Shown here: positions 16,816 to 26,234 of the stretch, in pieces | Position numbering within the stretch: position 1 is the stretch's first letter | How the letters are laid out: each line of letters starts with the position of its first letter | Origin: Lipingzhangella_A rawalii | GTDB lineage: Bacteria > Actinomycetota > Actinomycetes > Streptosporangiales > Streptosporangiaceae | Direction: 5' to 3' | Length of the DNA: 64,000 nucleotides | Assembly (NCBI RefSeq): GCF_031628175.1 | Contig: NZ_JAVLVT010000001.1 | Span: 1,116,001-1,180,000 of the forward strand | Notes under the pieces: generated by a model | What the model was told of the DNA's origin: nothing | The model's input: the letters and a program-made list of their open reading frames with translations, nothing else | Database searches by the model: none | Made by a program: the position numbers and the translations under genes

Positions 16816-17772
16816 TCAACGTGCCGGATGCCGCGGAAGTGCCCACTCCAGCCAAGCACTGGAACACACATGCGCTCCCGCGTCGGCGCAGCGCTGCCGC
16901 GCCTGCGGATCGTCGGTGACGACCACCACGGTTGTGGCGTCCGCCACTCGGGCCGCCTCGACCACGGCCGCGGCCCCGGCCCCAAAGCCGTCCGTGGGAG
17001 TGCCACCAGGGGTCGATACGACCTCGACCTCCGGGACCTGTGGCGGGGGTGGCTGCTGCTCCCCCGACACGACCAGGCGCACCCGGGGAAACCAACGTCG
17101 CAGCTCCCACCGTCCCACCTCGTACGGCAGGGCCTCGGCAGCCAGCCCCGTACTCGCCAGCGTCGTCAGGTGCCGGTGCAGCGTGGCCGGGCCGCCAGCG
17201 TGGCCGGCCCCATTCCCTGTCGAACCGTTGGCGCTGGCCGTGGGCGCCACCGCGTCCACCACCAGCACCATCCGGGCGGGCAGCAGACCGCGAAGCTGCG
17301 GCCACACCCCGGCGAACCCGGGATGCAGCGTGCGGTCGGTAACCGTGTCGAGCGTGACCCACTCCACCGCGGAGCTCTCCCCATTTCCCGGGTGCATCGG
17401 TGGGCACCCGGGCAACCGCGCCAGCACCGTGTCGTAGCTCCATCGCCCGTGGTCCTGGCGATGAATCCCGACCGGAGACAGCCAACGGCCCAGTTCGTCC
17501 GGCCCCCAGTCGGCACCGGCCTGTTCCGCCCGGACCTCCTCGGTGAACTCCCGCACCGCCGCGTACATGGAGCTCTCCGAGCTGTCCCGCGCGCCTCCGG
17601 GCACGCCCCAGGTCCCACCCTGGTGACTCCACCACACGCGCCGCTGCAACAGGACGCGGTCCCGCCCGGCCGCATCCGTCCCATACAGGAGCAGCCCCGC
17701 CGCACCGTAGCGACCCCACCTGCGGGTTCCGTCATCGAGAACGACCCATCCGTCGCCGTCCCCGCGTGCCAC
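16816..17772 (-). CDS. NUDIX hydrolase with C-terminal NYN/PIN-like region
   Basis: This 318-aa protein has an N-terminal NUDIX fold: the box runs GGARDSSESSMYAAVREFTEE (residues about 53-73), giving a Mg-dependent pyrophosphohydrolase of nucleoside-diphosphate-type substrates. The second half (about 150-315) starts ARMVLVVDAVAPTASANGS, recalling the Asp/Asn start of NYN-type folds, and continues with alternating beta-strand segments (VRLVVSG, TTVVVVTDDPQARQRC). The GTG at 17772 has GGAGG 8 nt upstream; GTG at 17799 is also in frame. It is divergent from the membrane protein at 17863. The second-domain assignment is tentative. Confidence 0.82.
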   Translation of the reverse strand: MARGDGDGWVVLDDGTRRWGRYGAAGLLLYGTDAAGRDRVLLQRRVWWSHQGGTWGVPGGARDSSESSMYAAVREFTEEVRAEQAGADWGPDELGRWLSPVGIHRQDHGRWSYDTVLARLPGCPPMHPGNGESSAVEWVTLDTVTDRTLHPGFAGVWPQLRGLLPARMVLVVDAVAPTASANGSTGNGAGHAGGPATLHRHLTTLASTGLAAEALPYEVGRWELRRWFPRVRLVVSGEQQPPPPQVPEVEVVSTPGGTPTDGFGAGAAAVVEAARVADATTVVVVTDDPQARQRCADAGAHVCSSAWLEWALPRHPAR

Positions 17773-17862
17773 GTCAACCACCTCCGTCCGTACCCACACT
17801 GACCGAGACCGGCCACCGGCCGAGCGCCCCGACCGCACCCCATCCACTAGGATTGTCCGGCG

Positions 17863-19164
17863 ATGGCCAGAATGGCGCGCTCTGCCGCTTCGCTTCCGCT
17901 GTACACCCTCGACCTGGCGAGGCGGTACTGGGCACCACTGCTGTTCGTGTATCTGCTGGGAACCCTCCTGCACGGGCTCATGCTGCGCGGGATCGTCTGG
18001 CTGGGTCTCCAGAACCAGACTCTCGGCCTGCTCGCGTTCAGTCTCGCAGTACTCGTGACCCTGGCGACCACAATCGTCATGTTCCTGATGCTGCGCCCGG
18101 GACTTCCCGTGCTGGACCACGAACTGCTGGAACGTTCCCGCCGGGCCCGCGGAACGGGGGCCGACCAGCGGCCGAACGTCAACGAGCGGGAACGGCGCAT
18201 CGTCGACGCCGTGGCCATGTCGCTACTGCCCTTCCTGATCTTCTACAGCGCCTGGGGGCTGTTCGCCGAGGAACTCCGCGCCTACGCCGCCCGGGCCCAG
18301 GTAGAGGCGGGACTGGACGGCTACGTGGCCATCCTCGACTTCAACCCGCTCGGGGTGCCGTTGCTGGTCCTCGCGGTGGCGTTCCTGTGCCGCACCGTGT
18401 GCGAACAGTTCTACTTCCGCAACAACAGCAAGGCGCTGGGTATTGCAACGGCGTTCTTCGAGACGGTGTTCGCGTTCTTCTTCGTGGTCACTGTCGTCGA
18501 GCTGGCGAGCACCCTCTGGGAGTGGCTCGGTCAGCGCCTGGTCTGGGTGGAGGCCACGGCGATGTTCCACACCCTGCTGGAACAGCTGGCGGAGCTGACC
18601 GCACTGCCCGTCATTGACCTCGTCCTGGGCACCGCCGCGGCCGTGGTCTGGACCTGGGAGCTACTCAAGGACGGGTTGATCCAACCACTGCTGTGGCTGA
18701 CCATCGCAGCGGTCGTGTTCGGCGCCGACGTCGACCGCACCGAGACCCTGTTCCGGCCCGGGAGCAGGGCGCAGCGCGTACACGACGCCGCACTGGCCCG
18801 TACACCGGGCGTGCTGCTCCAGCTGGGGGAACGGGCCAGCCGTGGCCTGCGGGAGAAGTATCTTCCCTTTCTGAATGCCTTCCGGTTCATTCTGCGCACG
18901 AGCCCGATCTACTATCTGTCGTTCTGCCTGTACTACGCACTGTTGGAACTGGGATTCAGCTGGCTGGAGCGTGGCGTGCTGCTGGCGGTGGGTCCCGCGG
19001 ACTTCCTCGGCTGGTGGTGGCCGTGGTTGGCACCGCTCAGCATCGCCGTGGACGCGCTGCACGAGGTGCTGCGCGTGTGCCTGCTGGCGGCGACGTTTGA
19101 GGTCGTGCTGCGGAGGATGCTCGACCGGCAACCGGGACAGCGGGCCCGGCCGGCCCGGATCTGA
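17863..19164 (+). CDS. Large multi-pass membrane protein of unknown function
   Basis: The 433-aa protein has about eight hydrophobic segments (for example LLFVYLLGTLLHGLMLRGIV, LLAFSLAVLVTLATTIVMF, FFETVFAFFFVVTVVELA, FLGWWWPWLAPLSIAVDALH). A cytoplasmic loop lies at about 85-110 and a longer loop near 290-330. The pattern fits a conserved actinobacterial integral membrane protein, not a recognisable transporter. It is transcribed divergently from the NUDIX gene, with 90 bp between. Confidence 0.78.
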   Translation: MARMARSAASLPLYTLDLARRYWAPLLFVYLLGTLLHGLMLRGIVWLGLQNQTLGLLAFSLAVLVTLATTIVMFLMLRPGLPVLDHELLERSRRARGTGADQRPNVNERERRIVDAVAMSLLPFLIFYSAWGLFAEELRAYAARAQVEAGLDGYVAILDFNPLGVPLLVLAVAFLCRTVCEQFYFRNNSKALGIATAFFETVFAFFFVVTVVELASTLWEWLGQRLVWVEATAMFHTLLEQLAELTALPVIDLVLGTAAAVVWTWELLKDGLIQPLLWLTIAAVVFGADVDRTETLFRPGSRAQRVHDAALARTPGVLLQLGERASRGLREKYLPFLNAFRFILRTSPIYYLSFCLYYALLELGFSWLERGVLLAVGPADFLGWWWPWLAPLSIAVDALHEVLRVCLLAATFEVVLRRMLDRQPGQRARPARI

Positions 19165-19430
19165 GCCGGCGGTTTCCGGGCCAGCCGCCGTGGCTCGGCA
19201 GTGCCCGTTGACATGCCCGTGAAGTGGGCTGGTGGGTTGGTGGGCTGGCACTGACGCTGTTGATGGGGTGCTCGGAGGTCAGGACCACACCGATACTGAG
19301 TGGGCGCCGCTTGCCCCGCTGAGGGACACAGCCCAGCCGTTCTGGGACCGGAACAACACGGCGCGCACGGGGTCACCGCCGAGACAACCGCCAGGCGGGC
19401 ACCGGGTCGTACCAGCCAGAAAGCTCCGGC

Positions 19431-20456
19431 CTAATCCTCGAACTCACGGTAGGCGAACGAGGCCGCCACCGGACGTGGCGGGTTGGCGTCGAGATCCACG
19501 CCGTCCTCGGTGGGATCGTTGTCTACTGCCAGCTCCTCGAACTCCTCCAGCACCTCGGACAGATCGCCCGGGTCGGCGCCCGGCTCGATATCCAGCTCTG
19601 GGTCGTGGGTGGCGACCTCAATCTCGAACCTTAGATCCTGCACCGCCTCCTCGGGGACCTCGAAGCTCGCCGCGAGGAGTTCCTCCGTGCCGCCCGGGAT
19701 CGGGCTGAAATCCCCGGTGGCGCAGCTGCCACCCCCGGTGGTGCCGGCGTCTTCCCCTTGGTCGAAGCTGTAGAGCTGTTCCCAGGTGCGCCCCTGGTCG
19801 TCCTTGGCCCGGAACCAGCAGTGCGAGTACAGCCGTTCCCCCGCGACGTCGTCCTCCGGTGTGACCAGGAAACCCACGTCCACGCGCCGGACACCGGGCT
19901 GCGGCTCAGCCTCGGCCTGGGCGCCGAGGAACTCCCAGTGGGTGCCCGCCAGTTCCACGGACGTGCCCTCCACCAGCGGAGCCGCTGGGGGGATTGTCCC
20001 GGCCTGGGACAGGTCACGCTGTTCCAACCACCACTGCCCGCCCAGGGTGAGGGGCAGGAGCACGGCGATCCCGAGCATGAACGGTATGTGAGTGCGTTGC
20101 CACCATGGCGGCATCGCTGCGCGGGCTGTGGATGGCCCCGGGGGGTACGGCGGGCTACCCATGGGTGCATGACCGCCCCACCCGGAACCGGGGCCGGGCG
20201 GGGCTGGCGGTCCGGGCCGGGCGGGTGGTGGCGGATATCCGGACGGTGGCTGTTGACCCCCGGGTGGGCCTCCGGGGGGTGGACCGGGCCGCCCGGGATA
20301 CCCGGGGGGTGGTGGCCCGGGCGGTGGACCTGGCGGTGGGTGGGGTGGGCGCGCCGGGGGATGCCCACCGGGGGGTGGCCCGGACTGCGGTCCGGGCCCC
20401 CACGGGCCCGGGTGGGGCGGCCTGCCTTCGGGTGGGGGGTAGGGCTGGTCAGGCAC
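19431..20456 (-). CDS. Proline-rich, single-pass extracytoplasmic protein
   Basis: The 341-aa protein has a 115-residue cytoplasmic tail of Pro/Gly repeats (PPGPPPG, PPGGPPGG), one transmembrane helix (about 125-145, HIPFMLGIAVLLPLTLGG) and an acidic outer domain with two Cys (SHCWF, GSCAT). Its GTG at 20456 overlaps the preceding gene's stop by 8 nt and has AGGAGG upstream. It is the last gene of a three-gene operon whose products share a tail-TM-beta-rich outer domain plan. Role in the envelope is unknown. Confidence 0.75.
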   Translation of the reverse strand: MPDQPYPPPEGRPPHPGPWGPGPQSGPPPGGHPPARPPHPPPGPPPGPPPPGYPGRPGPPPGGPPGGQQPPSGYPPPPARPGPPAPPGPGSGWGGHAPMGSPPYPPGPSTARAAMPPWWQRTHIPFMLGIAVLLPLTLGGQWWLEQRDLSQAGTIPPAAPLVEGTSVELAGTHWEFLGAQAEAEPQPGVRRVDVGFLVTPEDDVAGERLYSHCWFRAKDDQGRTWEQLYSFDQGEDAGTTGGGSCATGDFSPIPGGTEELLAASFEVPEEAVQDLRFEIEVATHDPELDIEPGADPGDLSEVLEEFEELAVDNDPTEDGVDLDANPPRPVAASFAYREFED

Positions 20457-21105
20457 CCGCGTCCACCTCCTGGTCCTCGGCCACTCCACCGTCCGGGGAC
20501 GTGTCTGTGTCCTCGACTTCGATCTCGTCGGCCGCTTCGGCGACGCGGTTCGCGAGCTGTTGCTCATCCAGCTGGAGGTCCACCACGGCCTCGGCCGACA
20601 GGCGGGCGTCGAATCCACCGGCGATCACCCGCAGCGTGGGGTCGTCGAGGTGCTCTTCGGGGATCTCGAAGTAGAAGGTCTGCTGTTCGGGGATACCCGG
20701 GTCTAGTCGGGGTGGTGAGCTGGGCTGCATCTCTGCGGCCAGTCCGTAGGCGTGCCCGCCGGACTCCAGGCGGACGGTGTGGACGGTCGCCAACGGCTCC
20801 GTGGTGGCCGTCAGCGTGACCGGGACCACCAGCCACACCCCGTTCGCCTCGTAGCGTTGCCCGTCATCGGCTCGGAGCCCGGTTGTGCGAAGCGCGTCCG
20901 CGAACCGTACCTCGCCAACGTCCATGGTGAACCGGACCGCGTCCACTTCCTCCGCGGCCGTTCCCGTGTAGGAGATGGGTTCGGTCTGCTCGGCCGAGGA
21001 CAGGGTCAGCCCGCGGGCCAGCCCGATCAGCACCAGCAGCACCACGCTGCCCAGGACGGTGACCAGGATCCGGAGCCCTCGTCCGCGCCGTGTCGACTCC
21101 GCCAT
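20449..21105 (-). CDS. Membrane-anchored extracytoplasmic protein
   Basis: This 218-aa protein has a basic N-terminus (STRRGRGLR), one transmembrane helix (about 13-33) and an outer beta-rich domain that resembles the DUF4352-like immunoglobulin-type fold (WLVVPVTLTATTEPLATVHTVRL). The tail is acidic. The ATG at 21105 follows GGGGGAG, six nt after the stop of the upstream gene. It is the middle member of the same operon. Confidence 0.75.
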   Translation of the reverse strand: MAESTRRGRGLRILVTVLGSVVLLVLIGLARGLTLSSAEQTEPISYTGTAAEEVDAVRFTMDVGEVRFADALRTTGLRADDGQRYEANGVWLVVPVTLTATTEPLATVHTVRLESGGHAYGLAAEMQPSSPPRLDPGIPEQQTFYFEIPEEHLDDPTLRVIAGGFDARLSAEAVVDLQLDEQQLANRVAEAADEIEVEDTDTSPDGGVAEDQEVDAGA

Positions 21106-21110
21106 CCGGG

Positions 21111-21725
21111 CTACTCCCCCGCCACCGGGAGGACGTACTGCCCGGCTGCGGTATCGTCCGGATTCCACCAGCGCTTCTGGTCGTCGATGAATCCCGCACC
21201 GTACTCGGCGTCCTGAACCACCAACCGAATCTCGTCGACGGTTTCCACCTCCTCTGGGACATACCAGACCAGCCGCACGTCCTCCGTGGAGCGCGGCTGC
21301 ACCAGGGACACGGCCCCCGCCTCAACACGCCGTTCCAGCAGCAGCTCCGCGGACGGGTCCGGCGCATGGCCCCCCGGAAGCAGTTCGAGGTCGAGCAGGC
21401 TGTTGAGAATGGTGGAGCTGCGGACCGCCTCGTCGTCGTGCAAGGCGAGCTCACCGTGCACAACAACCTGCTGCCGAACGCGCCCGAACGATTCTTCGTG
21501 CTCCAGTGTGGCCTCGTGGGCGGTGAGTGTGAACAGGTCATTGTCGATGGACTCCCCAGGTTCGGCGGGCAGCCTCTCGCCCGCAGCGAACCCTCCCTGC
21601 GCCCAGATCCCCCCGCACAGCACCCCGACCAGCGTCAGGAAAACCGCGCTGGCGACCACGATCCGCACCGGCACGCCCGAACCGGCCCGCGGCTCGGGTG
21701 AGGGAGAAGATCGCTGATGAGCCAC
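21111..21725 (-). CDS. Membrane-anchored extracytoplasmic protein
   Basis: This 204-aa protein has a short cytoplasmic tail, a transmembrane helix (about 19-42, RIVVASAVFLTLVGVLCGG) and an outer domain with repeated beta segments (VRQQVVVHGELALHDDE, VRLVWYVPEEVETVDEIRLVV). It is the first gene of the three-gene operon and resembles the other two in plan. These could form an envelope complex (inference). No catalytic motif is visible. Confidence 0.75.
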   Translation of the reverse strand: MAHQRSSPSPEPRAGSGVPVRIVVASAVFLTLVGVLCGGIWAQGGFAAGERLPAEPGESIDNDLFTLTAHEATLEHEESFGRVRQQVVVHGELALHDDEAVRSSTILNSLLDLELLPGGHAPDPSAELLLERRVEAGAVSLVQPRSTEDVRLVWYVPEEVETVDEIRLVVQDAEYGAGFIDDQKRWWNPDDTAAGQYVLPVAGE

Positions 21726-21955
21726 GGGGGAAGTTTAGGACACCCCTCTTGCCCGGAATGTCATTCGTCCGGTATCGGCCAGATCCCGACCCCGGGTGCC
21801 GCCCGCATCGGCCCGCTGGTGTGGACACGGGGTTTGCCAGTGGTCCTCGGGGCGCTAAGGTCAGTCATGACTGAGCACCTCGTGCGCTGGGCCACCGCAG
21901 AGTGTTCCGTCTCCCCCAACCCAACTCCCCGTGACCTGGCTTGGAGTAGACAACA

Positions 21956-22315
21956 ATGAAGGCGAATCGAGTCGCTGTGGTCGCCATCGGTGCCGTGCTC
22001 GGGATCGGCGTGACGGCCTGTGGCAGTGCGGATGCTGGAGACGGTAGAGAGATCTCCAACGACTCGTTTGCCGAGGAGGATCGCACCTGGCCGTTCATGC
22101 CACCGGAGGGAACGGTGTACTGCGACGAGAACGGCGCCGTGTTCTTCCGCACCGAAGGCAACGACTACGCGGTCAACGAGGCCGCCCAGGAATCGGGAGA
22201 CTACATCGACCCCGCCGAGATCCGCCGGACCGGGGAGGAAACCGACGAGGGCATGGTCACCGGCGAGGAGCCACTGGACGACGTCATCGAGGTGGGCGAG
22301 GAGCTGTGCGACTGA
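21956..22315 (+). CDS. DUF2511-like lipoprotein
   Basis: The 119-aa protein starts with a lipoprotein signal (MKANRVAVVAIGAVLGIG then VTAC, acylated Cys near 22). The mature part has TWPFMPPEGTVYC, a following AVFF segment and a terminal Cys near EELCD, matching the W...V..C.....Y..N pattern of DUF2511 (YebY-like) proteins. It is probably exported and lipid-anchored. The family's exact role is unknown; E. coli YebY is linked to copper stress. Confidence 0.7.
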   Translation: MKANRVAVVAIGAVLGIGVTACGSADAGDGREISNDSFAEEDRTWPFMPPEGTVYCDENGAVFFRTEGNDYAVNEAAQESGDYIDPAEIRRTGEETDEGMVTGEEPLDDVIEVGEELCD

Positions 22316-22368
22316 GCTGACCGGGGCGCCCGGCCGCGCCGGCGCGTGCCCGGCGGGCGCCGGGACCG

Positions 22369-22412
22369 CGCGGTGCCGCACCGTAAGCGGGGTCTTCGGC
22401 TGCGGCACCGCG
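22369..22412. terminator. Bidirectional hairpin terminator
   Basis: A perfect 12-bp stem (CGCGGTGCCGCA and its complement) with a 20-nt loop lies between the convergent lipoprotein gene and the arabinofuranosidase gene. Confidence 0.7.
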
Positions 22413-22436
22413 GGTGGAGGTCCCAGCGGGAGTCGG

Positions 22437-23972
22437 TTATTCGCGAACGGTGAGTGTGACCATCGTCCAGGACACCGGGGGCAGCTCCACGCCGAGCCCG
22501 TTCGCGGTCAGGTGCACATCGGTGTTGGGGCGCAGGGATACGCGCTCGGGATCGTCGGCGGTGTTGGTGGCGTAGACATCCCCGTCCGTCGCGTACAGCG
22601 ACACACACGAGCTGACTTCCACGGCGTCCAGTCCCCGCAGGGTGGTATCGACGCGCACGGCCTCGTCGACCGCGCGGTTCACCAGGAACAGCGCCAGGGC
22701 ACCCGATTCCTCGTCGACGGTGGCGACCGCGTCCACCACCGGAACGGCTCCGTAGCGGTCGGTGTGGCGGGTTGGGGACACGGGCTCGACCCGCAGCACG
22801 TCACCAGCGGCGTTCGCCGACATCGCGGCGAAGGGATGGAAGATGGTCTGTTTCCAGGCCCGGCCGCCCGGTTCGGTGACGATGGGGGCGATGACGTTCA
22901 CCAGTTGGGCCTGGCAGGCGGCGGTGACGCGGTCGCTGTGTCGCAGCAGGGACATCAGGAGGTTGCCCACCACCACGGCGTCGGCCAGGTGGTAGTGATC
23001 CTCCAGCTGTCGGGGCGCCTGGGGCCACCGTTCCCCGGGCTGCGGCGCGGGCACGGTCGCGCCGGGGCGTTCCGGTTCCCGATACCACACGTTCCACTCG
23101 TCGAAGGACAGCTGGATGCGCTTGTTGTGGCCCAGGCGCGCCCCGACACTGTCCGCGGTGGCGACCACCTCGTCGATGAAGGCGTCCATATCGGTGGCCG
23201 TGGCGAGGAAGCTCGGGAGATCCCCATCGTGCTCCTCGTAGTAGGCGTGGAGGGAGATGTAGTCGACGACGTCGTAGGTTTCCTCCAGCACGGTGCGTTC
23301 CCAGGCGCCGAAGGTGGGCATGCCGTGGTGGGAGCTGCCACAGGCCACGAGTTCAAGGTCAGGGCGTAGGATCCGCATGGCGCGGCCGGTTTCCGCGGCC
23401 AGCCGCCCGTATTCGAGCGCGGTCTTGTGGCCGATCTGCCACGGCCCGTCCATCTCGTTGCCCAGGCACCAGATCGGGATGTGGTAGGGATCGGTGGCTC
23501 CGTGGGCGATCCGGAGGTCCGACAGGTGGGTTCCGCCGGGGTAGGTGCAGTACTCCAGGAGGTTCACGGCTTCGGCGAGGCCACGGGTCCCGAGGTTGAC
23601 GGCCATCATCGGCTCCACCCCGGCTTTGTGGGCCCAGCGCATGAACTCGTCCAGCCCGAACTCGTTGGTTTCCACCGCCTGCCAGGCCAGGTCGAGCCGG
23701 GTGGGGCGCTGGGCGCGCGGGCCCACGCTGTCCTCCCAGCGGTAGCCGGAGACGAAGTTCCCACCGGGGTAGCGGACCGTGCTCACCCCGAGTTCGCGCA
23801 CCAGGTCCAGCACGTCGGTGCGGAACCCGTCCGGGTCGGCGGTGGGGTGGTCCGGTTCGAATATGCCGGTGTAGACGCTACGACCGAGGTGTTCCACGAA
23901 GGAACCGAAGGTGCGGCGGTGCACCGGGGCGATTCGGAAGGCGGGGTCGATGGTCATGGAGGCGTTCAGCAT
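22437..23972 (-). CDS. abfA: Alpha-L-arabinofuranosidase, GH51
   Basis: This 511-aa intracellular enzyme releases L-arabinose from arabino-oligosaccharides. It has FVEHLGRSVYTGIFEP near residues 25-40, YPGGNFVSGYRWED at 68-81, the acid/base Glu in GNEMDGPW (E173) and the nucleophile Glu in SFDEWN (E292), all hallmarks of GH51. There is no signal peptide, so it acts on imported oligosaccharides. The ATG at 23972 follows GAGGAG. It lies 256 bp downstream of the arabinanase gene and probably belongs to the same regulon. Confidence 0.94.
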   Translation of the reverse strand: MLNASMTIDPAFRIAPVHRRTFGSFVEHLGRSVYTGIFEPDHPTADPDGFRTDVLDLVRELGVSTVRYPGGNFVSGYRWEDSVGPRAQRPTRLDLAWQAVETNEFGLDEFMRWAHKAGVEPMMAVNLGTRGLAEAVNLLEYCTYPGGTHLSDLRIAHGATDPYHIPIWCLGNEMDGPWQIGHKTALEYGRLAAETGRAMRILRPDLELVACGSSHHGMPTFGAWERTVLEETYDVVDYISLHAYYEEHDGDLPSFLATATDMDAFIDEVVATADSVGARLGHNKRIQLSFDEWNVWYREPERPGATVPAPQPGERWPQAPRQLEDHYHLADAVVVGNLLMSLLRHSDRVTAACQAQLVNVIAPIVTEPGGRAWKQTIFHPFAAMSANAAGDVLRVEPVSPTRHTDRYGAVPVVDAVATVDEESGALALFLVNRAVDEAVRVDTTLRGLDAVEVSSCVSLYATDGDVYATNTADDPERVSLRPNTDVHLTANGLGVELPPVSWTMVTLTVRE

Positions 23973-24228
23973 GGCGATTGGTCTCCTCGGTCGGGATGGC
24001 TGTGGCTCGGGTGGGCTGGGGTTTTGGGGGCCGGCCCCGCCGTCCGGGCCGGATGTCGGCGGCCCGGACGGCGGGCGTGTCGGCTGGGGAGTGTTTTTGG
24101 AACGCTTTCGGGTCAGGGAGCGGCGCTCCAGGGCGAGACCGCGCAAGCCGAGGTGCGAAAGGCATCCTGGCGAAGCCGCCCCAGGAAGGAGCGGAGACGC
24201 GATCCCGAAACGGTTCAGAACACAGGAC

Positions 24229-25323
24229 CTAGTCCACGTAGGGCCAGCCGTCCGCGGTCCAGTGCAGCTCGCGCAGTGCGAGCCGGAAGTCGAAGTCGTC
24301 GCCCAGATCGGTGTCGTAGTAGTGGTAGGCGAGGAGGCCACCATCGTCGGTGACCGACTGTCCGCCGGATCCGGTGATGGTGCCCTCGTCGGCCACGAGG
24401 ACGGTGGCGCCGCCGTCGAGCATCGGGACACCGTCGGCGTCCACGTAGGGACCGGTGATGGCCTCGGAACGACCCACCGCGATCTTGTAGTCGCTGTTCA
24501 CGGTGCAGCAGTGGTCCAGAGAAACGAACAGGTAGTAGTAGTCGCCTCGCTGCACGATGGTGGGGGCCTCGATGGCGTTGGTGCCGTCGCGCCGGTCGGC
24601 GAGATGCACCATCTCGGCGTCATCGGCCACGGTTCCGGCGGGCCAGTCCAGCTCGACCATGTGGATACCGCTCCAGAACGAGCCGAAAACCATCCAGTGT
24701 GTGCCGTCGCTGTCCGCCACGATTCCGGGGTCGATGGCGTTGTAGTCGTCTTGGGGGAAGCTCTCCAGGATTTTGCCGTGGTCCTCCCAGGCGTAGTCGG
24801 GGTCGCTGGGGTCGAGTGTGGCGTTGGTGGCGAGCCCGATCAGGGAGCGGTTCGATCCGAACGTGGAGGCGGCGTAGTACAGGTAGTAGGTACCGTCGTC
24901 TTCGTAGACCTCCGGTGCCCACAGGGTTTCCACGCCGGGGATCTCGGTGGAGATCCAGTCGGGGATCTCCTCCCAGACCGTGTCCTGGTACTCCCAGAGG
25001 ATGCCGTTGCGGGAGGAGCGGATCTGGATGGTGCCGTCGTTCTCGTTGGGATTTCCGGTTCCGAAGACGTACCAGTCGGCGCCGTTGCCGCGGTCTCCGG
25101 GGACGAGCACGGGGTCATGCACCCGTAGTCCCGCGGTGAAGGTGGGGTCGTGGTCGGGGAGGTAGCCCACCAGGGGGAGTCCGGGGTTGTTGGGGGGACG
25201 TTCCATCGTGCCGTCGGCTCCGGTGCCTGCTGTGATTAGCGGCGTGGTCACGGCGAGGGCCGCCAGTGCGGCGAGTGCACGGAGCGGGCGCTGACGCTGC
25301 CGCTGACGAACAGTGTGGTGCAT
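24229..25323 (-). CDS. Secreted arabinan endo-1,5-alpha-L-arabinosidase, GH43
   Basis: The 364-aa protein has a long signal peptide (residues 1 to about 32, Arg-rich n-region then ALAALAALAVTTPLITAG). The GH43 five-blade propeller carries its three acids at RVHDP (D70, base), YNAIDPG (D198) and NAIEAP (E252, acid). WAPEVYEDDGTYYLYYA is typical of endo-arabinanases. It cuts the arabinan backbone outside the cell, feeding the adjacent transporter. Its start lies 7 nt from the permease stop. Confidence 0.93.
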   Translation of the reverse strand: MHHTVRQRQRQRPLRALAALAALAVTTPLITAGTGADGTMERPPNNPGLPLVGYLPDHDPTFTAGLRVHDPVLVPGDRGNGADWYVFGTGNPNENDGTIQIRSSRNGILWEYQDTVWEEIPDWISTEIPGVETLWAPEVYEDDGTYYLYYAASTFGSNRSLIGLATNATLDPSDPDYAWEDHGKILESFPQDDYNAIDPGIVADSDGTHWMVFGSFWSGIHMVELDWPAGTVADDAEMVHLADRRDGTNAIEAPTIVQRGDYYYLFVSLDHCCTVNSDYKIAVGRSEAITGPYVDADGVPMLDGGATVLVADEGTITGSGGQSVTDDGGLLAYHYYDTDLGDDFDFRLALRELHWTADGWPYVD

Positions 25324-25329
25324 GGTGGT

Positions 25330-26229
25330 TCACCCCTTGATTCCGGCACCGGCGATTCCGGTGACGATCTGGCGTTGGAACAGCAGGAAGACGATGAGCA
25401 GGGGTAGTGCGCCGATCACGGCGGCTGCCATGGACGGGGCGTACTGCAAGCCGTAGTCACTGGCCACAGTGCCGAGTCCGACGGGGATGGTCATCAGGTC
25501 CGGGTCCTGGACGACCACGAACGGCCACAGGAAGTTGTTCCAGGCGCCGATGAACACGAAGATGCCGACGGCGGCGAGGATCGGTCTGGACAGGGGGAGG
25601 ATGACGCTGAACAGAACCCGCAGGTGGCCGGCCCCGTCCATGCGGGCGGCGTCCTCGTAGTCGCGGGGGATCCCATCGAAGAACCGTTTCAGGATGAACA
25701 CGAAGATCGGGGTGACCACCTGCGGCAGCGCGATCCCCCAGTAGGTGTCCACCATGTTGAGCTGGGTCATCAGGATGAACTGCGGCACGATCACCGCCTG
25801 GGGTGGGATGAGGATGCCGCCGATGACGAGTGCGAACACCCAGGCCCGGCCGGGGAACACGCACCGGGAGAACCCGTAGGCGGCCAGACAGCACAGCACC
25901 AGGGTGAGTAGGGTGACGAGGCTGGAAACCACCACGGAGTTGAGGATCCACCGCAGCACTTCGCCACGCCCGAGCACCTGTGCGACGTGCTCCAGGGTGG
26001 GGTCTGTGGGGATCCATCGGGCGGGGATGGCGTTGGTTTCACCCTCGGGTTTGGTGGCGGTGGACAGGGCCCACAGCAGCGGGGCCAGCCAGAACACCGC
26101 CGCGGAGATCGCGACGAGGTACAGCACCAGGCTGCCGGTGGTGACACGGCCGAACGGACGCCCGGGAATGCGGTGGGGGGAACGCCCGCGGGTGGTGGAA
26201 TGCTGGTGGGGGGTTCGGTGTTCGGGCAT
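25330..26229 (-). CDS. Carbohydrate ABC transporter permease (MalG type)
   Basis: This 299-aa protein has six transmembrane helices and the permease loop EDAARMDGAGHLRVLFSVILPL (residues about 196-217), which contacts the ATPase. It is a CUT1-type permease; with the neighbouring permease and binding protein it imports a sugar, most likely arabino-oligosaccharide judging from the flanking arabinanases. No ATPase is encoded here, as in many actinobacterial systems that share an MsiK-type ATPase. Its ATG is 5 nt past the previous stop. Confidence 0.93.
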   Translation of the reverse strand: MPEHRTPHQHSTTRGRSPHRIPGRPFGRVTTGSLVLYLVAISAAVFWLAPLLWALSTATKPEGETNAIPARWIPTDPTLEHVAQVLGRGEVLRWILNSVVVSSLVTLLTLVLCCLAAYGFSRCVFPGRAWVFALVIGGILIPPQAVIVPQFILMTQLNMVDTYWGIALPQVVTPIFVFILKRFFDGIPRDYEDAARMDGAGHLRVLFSVILPLSRPILAAVGIFVFIGAWNNFLWPFVVVQDPDLMTIPVGLGTVASDYGLQYAPSMAAAVIGALPLLIVFLLFQRQIVTGIAGAGIKG

Positions 26230-26234
26230 CCGGA

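Noticed and set aside
23973..24228. LacI-type operator near 24098 (TGGAACGCTTTC) before the GH51 gene
   Set aside because: The half-sites are not symmetric around CG and differ from the two araR operators.
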